A program made the position numbers and the translations under genes. Shown here one piece after another: positions 1 to 11,316 of a stretch of DNA of 64,000 nt. This stretch comes from Agelaius tricolor (taxonomy: Eukaryota > Chordata > Aves > Passeriformes > Icteridae), in assembly GCA_023055355.1 (NCBI GenBank), contig JALJCS010000004.1:18378244-18442243 (forward strand). Reading direction: 5' to 3'. Position 1 is the first letter of the stretch; each line of letters starts with the position of its first letter. A model generated the notes under the pieces. The model had not been told where the DNA came from. It searched no databases and saw only the letters and a list, made by a program, of their open reading frames with translations.

Positions 1-28
1 CGGTGAAAGGAACAGGTGAAAGGATTAT

Positions 29-134
29 TTAAAAAACAACAAGAACAAGAACAACAACAACAACAAAAAAACCCAAACCACCCAAAAACCAAAAACTGCC
101 CCCCTAAAAAACCCCAAAAAACAAAGAAAAAGAG
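29..134. repeat. A/C-rich low-complexity tract with (CAA)n
   Basis: The tract consists almost only of A and C, beginning with (CAA)n units at about 46-67 and continuing as A-runs broken by C-runs. It is the complement in composition of the T/G tracts at 12864-12972 and 37929-38040. Confidence 0.85.
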
Positions 135-1636
135 GAGAAGGATTGTCTGAAAGTTATTGAGTGCATCATTAATGTCTGTTAAGTCTGTGCTGAGCTCTTT
201 CTAGGGCAGGTAATGTTAGAAACAGAGTTTAACAAAGTTGAATCAAGCAGATTTAATCTCTCCATCCTTGCATATTCAGATCAGGACAAAACTGGTGTCA
301 ATAGAATTAGAATATTCTTTTCTGTATGCTGAGGGATTTAAGAACATCAGGTGTTTCTAAGCAGAATCTGCACTGCATTCCCCACAGACCAAGCCAGTCA
401 TTAGATTCTCAAAGGGATGTCAAAGGAGCTTTTCCTCACCTAGGAGATACTGACTCTATTAAGAAAACAGTTTTTGGAGGAGAGTGATTATTTTGTGAGT
501 GTATTTAATAAACAGTGGGAATACAAACTGTCAGATTTCCTTAGCTGATCAGTATTTTATTTGATTATTATTCTTATGAGTCACTTGTGAAAGAGGTAAA
601 AAAGGTGTTGCAGATTGTTGCTGATATTGCATCAGAATCACTTGCCTTTAAAACAGTATAATGGAAAGTGTTAGACTCAAGATGTATAGAAAAGTGGAAG
701 TCTTAGGTGAGGAACCACTGCTCCTATTCTAGGCTTCCTCATCTGAGTCAAGTCAGGTTTTACTGTAGTTAAGGACTTAACTCCCAGTAAGATCAAATTA
801 AACCAAATACCTTTGAAAAAATCCTTTTCCTAATCCTGAGCTTATTCCATCTTCTTATAACTAAGGGATAAGCATTATAGAGTGAAAGTTTTATGAGGAG
901 AGGAAATTATTTAGATTAGTGCTTGAATGCAAAGAGATCAATTGCTCTTTATAGCTCACAAAAGCAGGTGATACTTAACAAAAAATTTTGGGTACAAGCT
1001 GTAGCATAAATGAGAATGTAAATTATTTTATCACCCAAAAAGTGTGTGAAAAATACTGATATTTTTCTCTGCATCTCAAAACATTAGCCTCCCACAAGGC
1101 TTAAAGACAGTTCAACAGCTTGATAAGGAAAAGGTTATACTGAATAGACTAGATTATTGGCATAGATAAAAATAACCTTTTCAAAAAGCCAGTTTCATAA
1201 CCACATAAGAGGATGGTTGCACCTAATGTTAGTGAGAGGGAAGTTTTGCTTGCAACCTCTCTAAGAGGGAAGCTGTCAATACTTTGCCTTAAAAGATACC
1301 TAAGCAGAGAGACAGGAAGAATGTGGAATGCAAGTTAGAAGCTGATTCCATTACTCATAAAATGTAGCTCTGGTGTAGCTTCTGTAACAAGGTTTTTACT
1401 TGAAAATGTGAGATTATACCTTTAAATGGCTTGTGGTTGACTTCTTAGGTAATACCTATAACTTAGATTACGTTTTTCAACTCTCCTTTTTGCCCCGTTA
1501 TGCTTAGTTATTAACAGCAGTTCCATACTAAAGGCTCATCTTTTCAACATAATTTTCTGTTGGTTTATTCTCAGTTCTTACAAAGGGCAGCACTTTAGCG
1601 TCTGTGTGCCTTCTGTGGAATAGAAAACAGATCTAC

Positions 1637-1666
1637 AGTAAGTAAAGTAAAGTAAAGTAAAGTAAA
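1637..1666. repeat. (AAAGT)n microsatellite
   Basis: About five to six copies of the pentamer AAAGT in tandem, directly visible. It is short and probably polymorphic. Confidence 0.9.
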
Positions 1667-4600
1667 ACAGTTGCACACATAGCAACTCCATTTCCAGATC
1701 CCTGTGTTAATTTAAGGAAAGAAAATTGAAGGAACACAATTGCAAAATGACCTTTAACTTTTCATGCATTGCATTAATTTACCATGGTGGATTTGTCTTT
1801 ACATTTTCTTCCCCCCAGTGTTTGAACTCTACACATTCTCTTGTCTAATGATTACTGGAAAGTACTTAGGTACCTACTGGGTCACTGAATAAAGGGCAGC
1901 GACTTTTCAGATGACTATCTATCACTATTTTGCACCTGTGGTTACAAAGTCCATATATATATTTTATCCAACAGCATAGTGGTTAAGAATACACAGAAGT
2001 GAGGGAATTAAAATTGGTTATAAATTGGTTAAAGAAGGAAATACCATTGGAAGATATCAAGTCTCTCTGCAGTGTTTGTAACCTACAGCTACAGTTCCTC
2101 CACATGTGAGTTTCTGATTATTCTAGGGGAAAAAAATCTCCATATGTCTTTTAAAATTCACTGGCTCAATGATTTTACCCAGTGATCACTTTAAGCAAAG
2201 ATCATGCTTTTCTTTGCACTGAATTAATAAATAACTCTGGTAATTCCACAAGCTGTTTGTCTTCATCATCCCCTCACTTTTCTATTTTCTACAAGCCTAT
2301 TTTGCTGGTTGTAGCTTAAGTCATAATACAAATGTCAATAAAGTAGGTACATGTGCAGTGTTTCCTTATATATGTTTATTCTAAAAATATCCTGTAGAAT
2401 AGTGATGATCATTTGTCTTGTCCCTCTAATTATGAAATTGGCAGTCATCAGTCACCAAAAATTTTGCCAAATGAAGTAAATCTTACAATTATTAAAATTA
2501 CCTAAATTTTTAATATAGGCATTTGTAATGTTCTTCTCGAACACAAGCAAATCTATGTTTTTCATAGATTAATTCATAGTTAGGAAGGGATTGAATGGAA
2601 ATATCTTGAGTTTTTTTAAAAAAAATCTTTGCTAATATACAGATAAAAAAATTGAGCTATGCAAATAAAACCTAGAAGGCTTAAAATAATAAAAAATACT
2701 GGTTTAGTAGCTTTGCTGCTGGCTAGTAAAGCAATAGCTTCTAAAAAAATCAGACTTATTTTATGATCTGATTTTTAGTCATTTTTTACTAATAAAATAA
2801 GTATGTGGAGGCAACTGAGAAATTAATGTACACACATATATACTTAAATGAACAAAAGTTTTCTAATACCATTATTTCCTTGAGCTGTTTCCTTAATACT
2901 GTCCCTCCAGTTCTCCTGGGTTGACTGATTTATTGCCAGAACAACCCTAAGAATAGTTTTGCTGGGAATTCTGGCCAAATTACAATCTGATAAGACCCCT
3001 GAACGAACTTGAGAGCTGCCTTGGATCCTGATATGACACGGCACTGCAGTTCACTTGGCACATTGCTTGCACTGATTTTCAGGAGAAAGTCCAGCAGCTG
3101 ACACCCATCCACATCTTTGGTGGGGAACATTTTCTAGAAGCAACAGAACTCTTGAGAAATATTCACACTTTGTTAGTTGGTGATTTGGTTTTTCATTTAT
3201 GTCATTAAATAAAGTGTTAAAACCAGTGTGAGATTTTCACTGACAACTATTTTTTTCTTGACAAGAGAACAGTTTTGTAGCTTGTTTCATCTCCTATATC
3301 ACCTCTGTGTGAGTGAAATTTCATTACCAGCTAGAAGAAATGATACAGACACACTGATTAAAACACCTTGTGCAGGTAAAAGCACCCTAAAGTAATGTTG
3401 CAAGAATATTAATGCTGTGGAGAGGAAGCGTTATCACACAATTCATTCAGATGTTTGAGTGTCCACTACAGAGATGCTGCATACCTACAGAACTCCTAAT
3501 ACTGCCTGAAGCTAAATTTGTATTTTAAGCGGCTGTGAGATCAATATCTTGAACTACACAATTAGATGACCTACTCATCAGCCCAGTAAGTGACACCCAC
3601 AAAATTAAAGTGTCACTGCAGGTGACTATATCTCCTTCAACAATAGGAGCAAAATGTTCCTGTTGTTAAAAGTCTTTGCAAATATTTATGACCCCTAATC
3701 CTCTATTACCTGCATCAGACCTTGCCACTGTGTATGTTCATGTAACATGTATGTTCTTGGATGCCAATATTTAAGTTGCACTTTTGTAATTTTGAAAGAT
3801 CCTTTCAGTTCAGTGTGTTTGAGCAATCTGTTCTCATCTCTGCCTCACAGATTTTGGTCAGAAAATGAGTTTGGGGAAATTTCTCACCATCATTTACTCT
3901 TAGCCAAAAATCTACAAATTTGTCTTGTCTACACCTGCCACACCCGGATGCAAATATTTCTTTTATATTATACCTTTTTCTTGTTGGACAGAAACTGGAG
4001 GCTGATAAGTGGATGGACAGAGTTGCTTGTGCTGTCAGATTTTTTACAACACTTCTCTGACAGGTATAGATTTGTCAGATTATTTCAAGCTGTTTAAATT
4101 TAAAATGTAAGCTTTATAATGTATTAGTATTGTTACACCATTTATTAAGCTCATATGCCCTCATCTGTTTCCAGTTAATATATTTTAAAGTAAAATCAAA
4201 AGACTGAAGATTCAGGAAAAATTGGATTTTACTATTGTTTTGCAGATAACACTGCAAAAGAAAATAATTGAATATCTTAAAGTAAGTATTTTAGAAAGAT
4301 GAAAGACAGAACATGGGCTCTGACAAACATTTCTATGTGAGAAAAAATATATAGGAGTATTATATACTGAAATATTTTTATATACTTTAACATTTTGCTA
4401 TATGCTCTATTTTGATTTATACTGTATATAATACAAAATATTTTTATATATACTAAAATAAATAGCATACATTTTGTACATAATAAAATATAAAAGCATT
4501 TTACATACTTAAATAATTTTATATTTTTCTATGATGTAGTAATACATATTTTTCTCAGTTTCCAAAGTCGTATGCACTAGGTAGCAATTCTTATTGCATT

Positions 4601-6079
4601 AATCCTATACAAATTTAACAAAGTGGAATAGTATATTTCTCTGCAAATAAATTTATCATATGAAATTCAGTACTTTTATTGTTGACATTAACTATTTGTA
4701 TTATATATTATTTAATACAAATTTGTATGTTTATCATGCATATTAATTATAAATATTACAATGATAATAAGAGCACTAGTTCTGCCACCCTTCTGAGGGT
4801 AGCAGAAGATGGCTGCAAGTAATTGTGTGTAAAGACCACTTTATTTCATACCTTATCCTGAGAAGAAAGTTGTTTAAGATACCTTTTGACTCATTTTGGT
4901 ATTGCTTGCATATTAAAAATGGGTCTAAATTAACTCCTTAAGAATGAATCAAAAGTAAAGGAGAACTTCTCAAAAAACTTTAAAAATTCATCCTTAAGAT
5001 ACAGTCATTTTAGCCTGGATTTCAGATTGGAATCTCCTGGAACAGCTACTGGAGTGTGAACAGGGAACTGGAAGAGTCATTATGATATAGTTTTAAGCCT
5101 CCAGAAGGAGGATCAGCTTGTAGCTCAGGATTGGCCTGGTAGGGAGAGATTTATTCCCAGCTCTGCCTTAAAATTCTTATGTAATCTTAAATATTCTTTG
5201 GGGGACATGTTTTTATGAGTGGTCTTTATTGGATATGAATACTCAACAGTGGAGATACTCAAAACTAAAATTCATCTAAAATACTGGGTTTTACCTCTTA
5301 GTTTCCTCATGTGTTAAAAGAAGTTTATAGATACCATAGAAATGCAAATCCTCTATTTTTTCTTTTTGATTGAACATCAGATTTAACCAAAGTGCAGAGG
5401 TTTGAATTCTGAAAACCCCTGCTAGTCAAGGTTTGTTTTTCCTTCAGGATTCATCCCTTCATCATTTGATGGTCTTTTTCCTTCAGACCTAATTTCTTTT
5501 AAAGTGGGGAATTTTGCCCAAGATTTCAGGTTCTCAGGGACAAGTCATAGGAGCAACCTAAAAATCTTTGTGCTTCGTCATTCTTCATGCGCATCCATCC
5601 TTCAAGAACACTTACGGAGGCCATAAAAAGTTTTAAAAGCACCCAATTTTATTGTTTCCCTTGTACAGATGTTTTGCATGTAAGTAGTACATTTTGTATT
5701 TTTTCTATATGGATCAGGTGTATTGCATTCTTACGTGCTAATGTGTAACATATGAAACTAGATCTAGCACTTAATGGCAAATGTTTGGTGTAAACTTTAC
5801 CCTGTTTGTCAACATGTTTTTAAACCTATTGCACCTATGGGTATTAAGTCATCAGTCCTGAGTCTTCATACAGAGCATCTAAAAAACTGCCCACATGTCA
5901 GACTGGGCAGGCAGAATTAAAGGGAAGCCTTGCATAAGGTAAGAGTAGCAAGTTGAAAAGTCCTGGGTCTTGTCTCAGCTGTTTACATAGATCAAATTTA
6001 CTTTTTAATGTATAACAGTCTAAGAGTACTATGAGGAAATAAAAATAATCTGGACTTTGTGGAAAATGGAACTTTATGA

Positions 6080-6522
6080 ATGAGTCCAGAGGAGATCAAG
6101 TTGATTAGAGGGCAGGAGCTGCTTTCCTACAAGAAAAGGCTAAGAGAATTGGTATTGTCCAGACTGGAACGGAAAAGGCTTTAGGGCAGCCTAATTGCAG
6201 CTTTACAGTAACTGAGGGAGCCTGCAGAAAAGAGGCAGAAAAACTATTTACAAGGGCATGGCCAAGACAAGAGACAATGACTACAAATTGAAAGGCAGTA
6301 GGTTTAGATTAGATATTAGAAAAAAATTCTTAACTGTGAGGCACCGGAACAGGTTGGCCAGAGAATCTGGGGATCTCCATCACTAGAAGTATTCAAGGCC
6401 AGGTTGGATAGAGCTCTGAGCAATCAGGTGTAGTGGAAGGTGTCCTTGCCTAGGGCAGTGGGGTTAGAACAAGAGGATTTTTAGGGTCCCTTCCAACCCA
6501 AGCAATTATACGATTCTATGAT
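6080..6522 (+). mobile_element. CR1 LINE, 5'-truncated, sense on +
   Basis: A non-LTR retrotransposon remnant covering the end of CR1 ORF2 and the 3' UTR. The order of conserved words matches CR1: 'gagtccagaggagatcaag', 'ggtttagattagatatta', 'gaggcaccggaacaggttgg', 'ttcaaggccaggttgga', 'ggtcccttccaaccca', and the terminal 'attctatgat'. The 3' tail lies at the right, so the element reads left to right. Like nearly all CR1 copies it is 5'-truncated. Indels and substitutions throughout make it dead and moderately old. The CR1 call is secure; the subfamily is not assigned. Confidence 0.95.
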
Positions 6523-9500
6523 ATCTTGTGATATATTCTGTTTTCCCTAAAATACATTAAGACATATTACCTAGCATATTATGTCAGTTGAAGCTAACAC
6601 AATAGATCTAGCAACTTCCCTTGCAATATTAAAAGCCCTTGAAATACAGCTGGAAAAAAAAAAGAAGAAAGGAAAAAGAAAAAGTGAGGTGTGATTTCTC
6701 CCTTTTTTCTACTCTGGAGTTCATTGGATAAAAGGTCACTGCTGTACCTTTCTGTCAGTGGCAAAATCCAAACAATCATTTATCATCAGAAATTCACTGA
6801 CATGGCCATAAACAGCAGGCAGGATACCGCAATGTTTGTGTCACAGCTGCATGCCACTCAAAAGCCCATTCAGTGGAACAGAGCATGGTTTGCTCCAAGG
6901 CTCAGCTGGAGAAAGTCAGTCACTGCAGCGGGAGACCACCCTTTCAGATTTGGGAAGTCCATTGTAGCTTGCTTCTCTGAAGGCTAAATCTTCATTAAAC
7001 CTTTTTAGTTCATTACTAGTGGAGCTCCTCAATGACAAGTCTTGAAAACTGGAAGATTTTTCATTTTACCTTGATAGAAGGCATAATTTTGTAAATTGAA
7101 ACAGACATCAATAGGATCTTTGAAACAGAAACATAGCCAGTATGCATTGTGGGTGTCCCCTGATATGAGACCCTGAGCTGCCTTCTCCTCTGATGGGAGA
7201 CCAGGTGAAAACCGACATTTGGTTAGGCCACAGATTAACCTTCTCAAGGAGTAAAAATAGCATTTGTAACACAGCTGGTAATTTTCTGTGAAGTATATGT
7301 TCTTGTTTATAAGTGTGATTATTTCATACAAACAAAATGTGGACTAGAATATTAAAAAAGGAATCCATCATATTTTTCTTATATTTGAAGGTTGTTATTG
7401 TTTGTGAAAACTATTTAGATACTATCCATAATACTCTCCAAAAAACCAAAATGACATGTGAGCAAATGAAGTAATTTCTGCGGGTGTCAAAGAACTCAGT
7501 AATTTATTTTCTCCATTTTTCTTGCAATTTCCTAATGATTAGCTTTTTTGCACTTTTCTGAAGGATGTGAAATAAAGGTGTAAGTGAGAAAATTTACTGC
7601 AGTTTGCCAAACTTTGTATTTGGTATATTATTTGGGATTTATTTTCTCATTACACTGAAGACATATATGTCTTCCATTTTGATGACTAACACAAAATAGA
7701 AAAGACTATCAGTATGAAAGAAAACATATTCTAATGTCACAATATATGGATTACTTTTTCAAGATTTCATTTCTCAAGTAATTCAAGAGGGGTATGTGTA
7801 ACTTAGATCATTATGTTTTTCTAACTTAATTTAAATAAGCAATTATTAGGTTTTCTGAACTATTCATGGCTCTTGTTTCCAGATAATTAATTGTCACACA
7901 TAGTTCAGATTCTTTTTATGCAAAATGTGTATGCTTAACCAGGAGTGCCTTAGGACATTTCCAAGATGAATACAAGGTTTTCATGCTTACATTTATCATT
8001 GATAAGTAAGTTATGGAGGCACACGCTGTGAATAAGAGAATTAGGTATGTCTGTACAGGATCAGATAATACAGATATTTGTATCTAACGATAAAGTAGCC
8101 TGACAACAATTATTCATGCAGCACAAATATCTATAAGGCTAGATACTTTCAAAAATACTTAACTAGAAATTCTTGGCAGAAATTGTCCTTTAGGGAAGAA
8201 AAAGCAAAACAACACCAAATCTTTCAAATAATTCTCTCAGTAGCATACGGGTTTTGAGTGGTGCTTGAGGGAAACAGAGACAATAATGAAGTTACAGATT
8301 TCATTATTATGATTGTTTGTCCCTTTAAGAAAAGAAACAAAAAAAAGGTTGAGTCCTCTTGCCTTGGGTCCTGAACTTCTCACTGACAGATGAGAAAGCT
8401 GAGGTTACTCAATAATATGGGTCATTTAAGTGTAGGTGAAGCAGAAATAAGAAAAGAGTTATAACAATGGCACTGAAACACTTTTTAGTTTGTTCTGTAG
8501 TTTCCAGAGGGTGCAATTTGCCACTTCAGTTCTAAGCTGGTATAATTGAAATGGATAGAACCTTATTGGTAAAAATAGCAATGACTATATTGTCAATTAT
8601 ATGCAGTCTTCTTAAAACTTCTTCAATTGTGAAAGTGATCTTAAAGAAAACTGTGCCTATGTTGTCTATTTCATTTGAAAAGATGTTGGGCAAGAAAGAA
8701 AACACTTACTGAAATTAAAACAGGATTTCTGTCTTCAGGGCCTGTTGAAAAAAAGTGAGGAAGGCTTTCCTTTACTCTATGTCTTATGTAAAAACATGCC
8801 AATTTAGGTAGTGCTGGTAATTTGGCAGCTGTGTGTCACTTAATACCCACTGTACCTGAATGTTAGGACAGACATTTGAAATTAAAATTCAATTTAAAAT
8901 TTGAGGGGAAGTTAATGAATGTCTGGAATGTTGATTTTATATACCATTAATGCATCTTTAAAAATTATTGAAGATACAAAGTAGTGAAGAAGGTGACATG
9001 GATCACATACATTTTCATACAGAATTAGAACACAAAACATACAATTCTTTGGTATTCAAGCATAAGATATACACAGTGTGTTGCCTTGTTTTTGACAATA
9101 TTTTACCTTTTTTTGCTATTATGTAAACCTTAATGTTCAACATCAAAAAAAAAACCAAAAAAACCAAACAGCTAAACTGGGTAAAATTAAAAGGACTACT
9201 GCAGCACACTTGGGTGAACTTCAAATTCCTTTAGAGCTGTGGTTCTAAAGCCTTTGCACTGAAAACCTCAAACGGAGGGCATTAGATTGGGTGGCCAGAC
9301 CCCAATGTGATTATAAAATGTTACTTTCATAGACAGCTGTAGGAAATCAGTCCCACAGCCATGAGACATGCCATGAGGCATGAGGCTTGTGGCATGATGT
9401 CATGCTGAGAAGGTGATAGGGTATCAGGTGGAGGCTGGATGACCTTTATCACTGCAATCAACCAGGGAAAAGAGGGAATGATGCTACTGTGCAATGGTCC

Positions 9501-10934
9501 TGTTCAGTCCTTATGCAAGACCCTCAGTCTGTAAATCTATTACACTCTATATACCTCTTTTACATAAAAATTGGCTTTCCCTATGCCCTTTACGATGGCA
9601 GTGACAAAATACTGGACTAGAATCACATCTCCACTTCTCCCAAAAGTATAAATTGACAACTCAGTGGTAGAGAATGAGAATACAGCTACTTTACAGAAAA
9701 ACTGATGGATTTGTTTTTCTCTCCTCCACAACAAGGGGTGACCATTTGGTAAGATTTGTACCTCCAACCATGTTGAGGTATACATGCTATACTATTTGTA
9801 TAGCACTATACATTTGTATTTTGCAGGTCTAGTGAATTTATTACCAGCAATATAAAAGAATCTATAACCTGCTGCTCAAAAAAACTGAACTGCTGATAAA
9901 TCTATGTTTGAGAAAGTTCAACCAGACATAGTGTTGCAATGGTTAACTACAGTATTGGTGAATTTGTGATCAGATCATGACTGAGACCAATCTAATGATG
10001 CACCTGGGACCACAACCAGAATTACAGCGTCAAGTTGGTTAAAATCAGGAATTAAGCCTAGTCACAGCCAGCTCCTTTGATTCTGAGGCCCATATGGAAA
10101 ACAAGGTTTTGGAGGGTTTTTTTCTGCTAAACTGTGGTACTCTTACTGTGACAGTAACCACACAGCATATTGCACTAAATCTTACATCCCAGATTCTAAA
10201 GTAAGGAGGACTATGATGTTCATTGTCAACTTTCCTACACAGTCTGTAGTCAGCTCCATATTGACAGTCATGAGAGGATCTGAATTAACTGACTACAGTA
10301 CTGTGGGCTGTTTTTCAAAGACAACATTCCTGTTCAACTGCCTTTGAGACTATGCATTTCTGATAGATTATGTTTTCTAGATGTTCCTTAGTAAGAGTGT
10401 TAGCATATTCTATTTTATTCTTGATCTAGGACCAGTGAATAATGATCATTGAGCATGTTGCCTGATGAAAATGCATCTCTATACAGCAGCAGCAGCTCAT
10501 TAGGAGAATATATGTCCATGTAATGCTTTTCCATCTACGTGTTGTTAGTATTAAGTCTAATTGTTACAATGGTATATTATAAGATTTCAATTTGCTAGAT
10601 TTTCTTCAGATGACAGCTACAACTTCTCTTTAATCTTCATTGGAAAGCCATGACAGAACAATAAAAAAGGCAGCTTATTTTATGAGGCATACCATTTAGG
10701 AAGTTTGGAGGCCTCCATATTCTAATCATAGATGTTTTACTTGGCAAGAAATATTTGTAATTAGCACAGCTTTGGCATACGTATGAACAGCAGCATTAAC
10801 CTATGTGCCATCTAAAAGAAGTATGAGTCATTATCCATAGGTTTAAAATCCCTTTATGATGCTTCTAGTAGATAAGAAAGAAAATACCTAGAGGCAGTTG
10901 TGTGAAATCAGGGATAAGAATATATTTTCAGTAT
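6523..10934. other. AT-rich non-coding stretch, no gene recognised
   Basis: Nothing coding was recognised. It contains a purine-rich patch at 6651-6687, a short A/C tract at about 9143-9172, a locally repetitive 'catgaggcatgaggc' segment near 9361-9410 and an inverted repeat at 10238-10305. Open frames at 6691-6987 (+) and 7029-7331 (-) have no family resemblance and are probably chance. Confidence 0.6.
10238..10305. repeat. Inverted repeat, 16-bp arms with one bulged base
   Basis: The left arm, cacagtctgtagtcag at 10238-10253, pairs with 10289-10305 when one extra A in the right arm is bulged. The loop is about 35 bases. This is directly visible. Its function is unknown; it may be a chance or templated inverted duplication. 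Confidence 0.8.
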
Positions 10935-11316
10935 TGTGTTGTTCAGAATGAAGAAGACAAGGCTTCATGGAGAATTCACTGCATCTTTCCAGTACCTAAA
11001 GGGGGCTTATAAACAGGAGGGAAAGGGACATTTCATACTGGGAGAGAGTGACAAGAAAAGGGTGACAGTTTTAAATTGAAAGAGTTTAGAATAGGTGTTG
11101 GTAAGAAATTCTTTATTGTGAGGAGGGTGAGGCACTGGAACAGGCTGCCCAGAGAAGCTGTGGATACCCCATCTCTGGAGGTGTTCAAGGCCAGGTTGGA
11201 TGAAGCTCTGAGCAACCAGGTCTAGTGGGATGTGTCCCTGCCCATGGCAAGGGAGTTGATGTAAGATGATCCTTAGTGTCCCTTCCCACCCAAATAATTC
11301 CATGATTTTATGATTT
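10935..11316 (+). mobile_element. CR1 LINE, 5'-truncated, sense on +
   Basis: CR1 3' portion. It opens with a decayed 'ttgttcagcctggagaagagaaggc'-like stretch. Next come 'ccagtacctaaagggggctt', 'gtgaggagggtgaggcactgg', 'aacaggctgcccagagaagc', 'ctggaggtgttcaaggccag' and 'tgtccctgcccatggcaag', and it ends in a degraded (ATGATTTT) tail near 11316. The sequence is closer to the CR1 consensus than the copy at 6080-6522, so it is probably younger. It has no coding capacity; the open frames on the opposite strand within it are antisense shadows. Confidence 0.96.

Larger units (their letters stand above)
1..6079. other. AT-rich non-coding stretch, no gene recognised
   Basis: No frame shows a recognisable protein domain, and open frames are short and scattered. 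The stretch holds an A/C-rich tract near its start, a short (AAAGT)n array at 1637-1666 and a very AT-rich block at about 4340-4550 with repeated tatactaaaata-like words. One minus-strand frame at 2930-3130 is preceded by an acceptor-like site and is discussed as a finding. No CR1 or LTR signature was seen. It could be intergenic or intronic. Confidence 0.6.
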
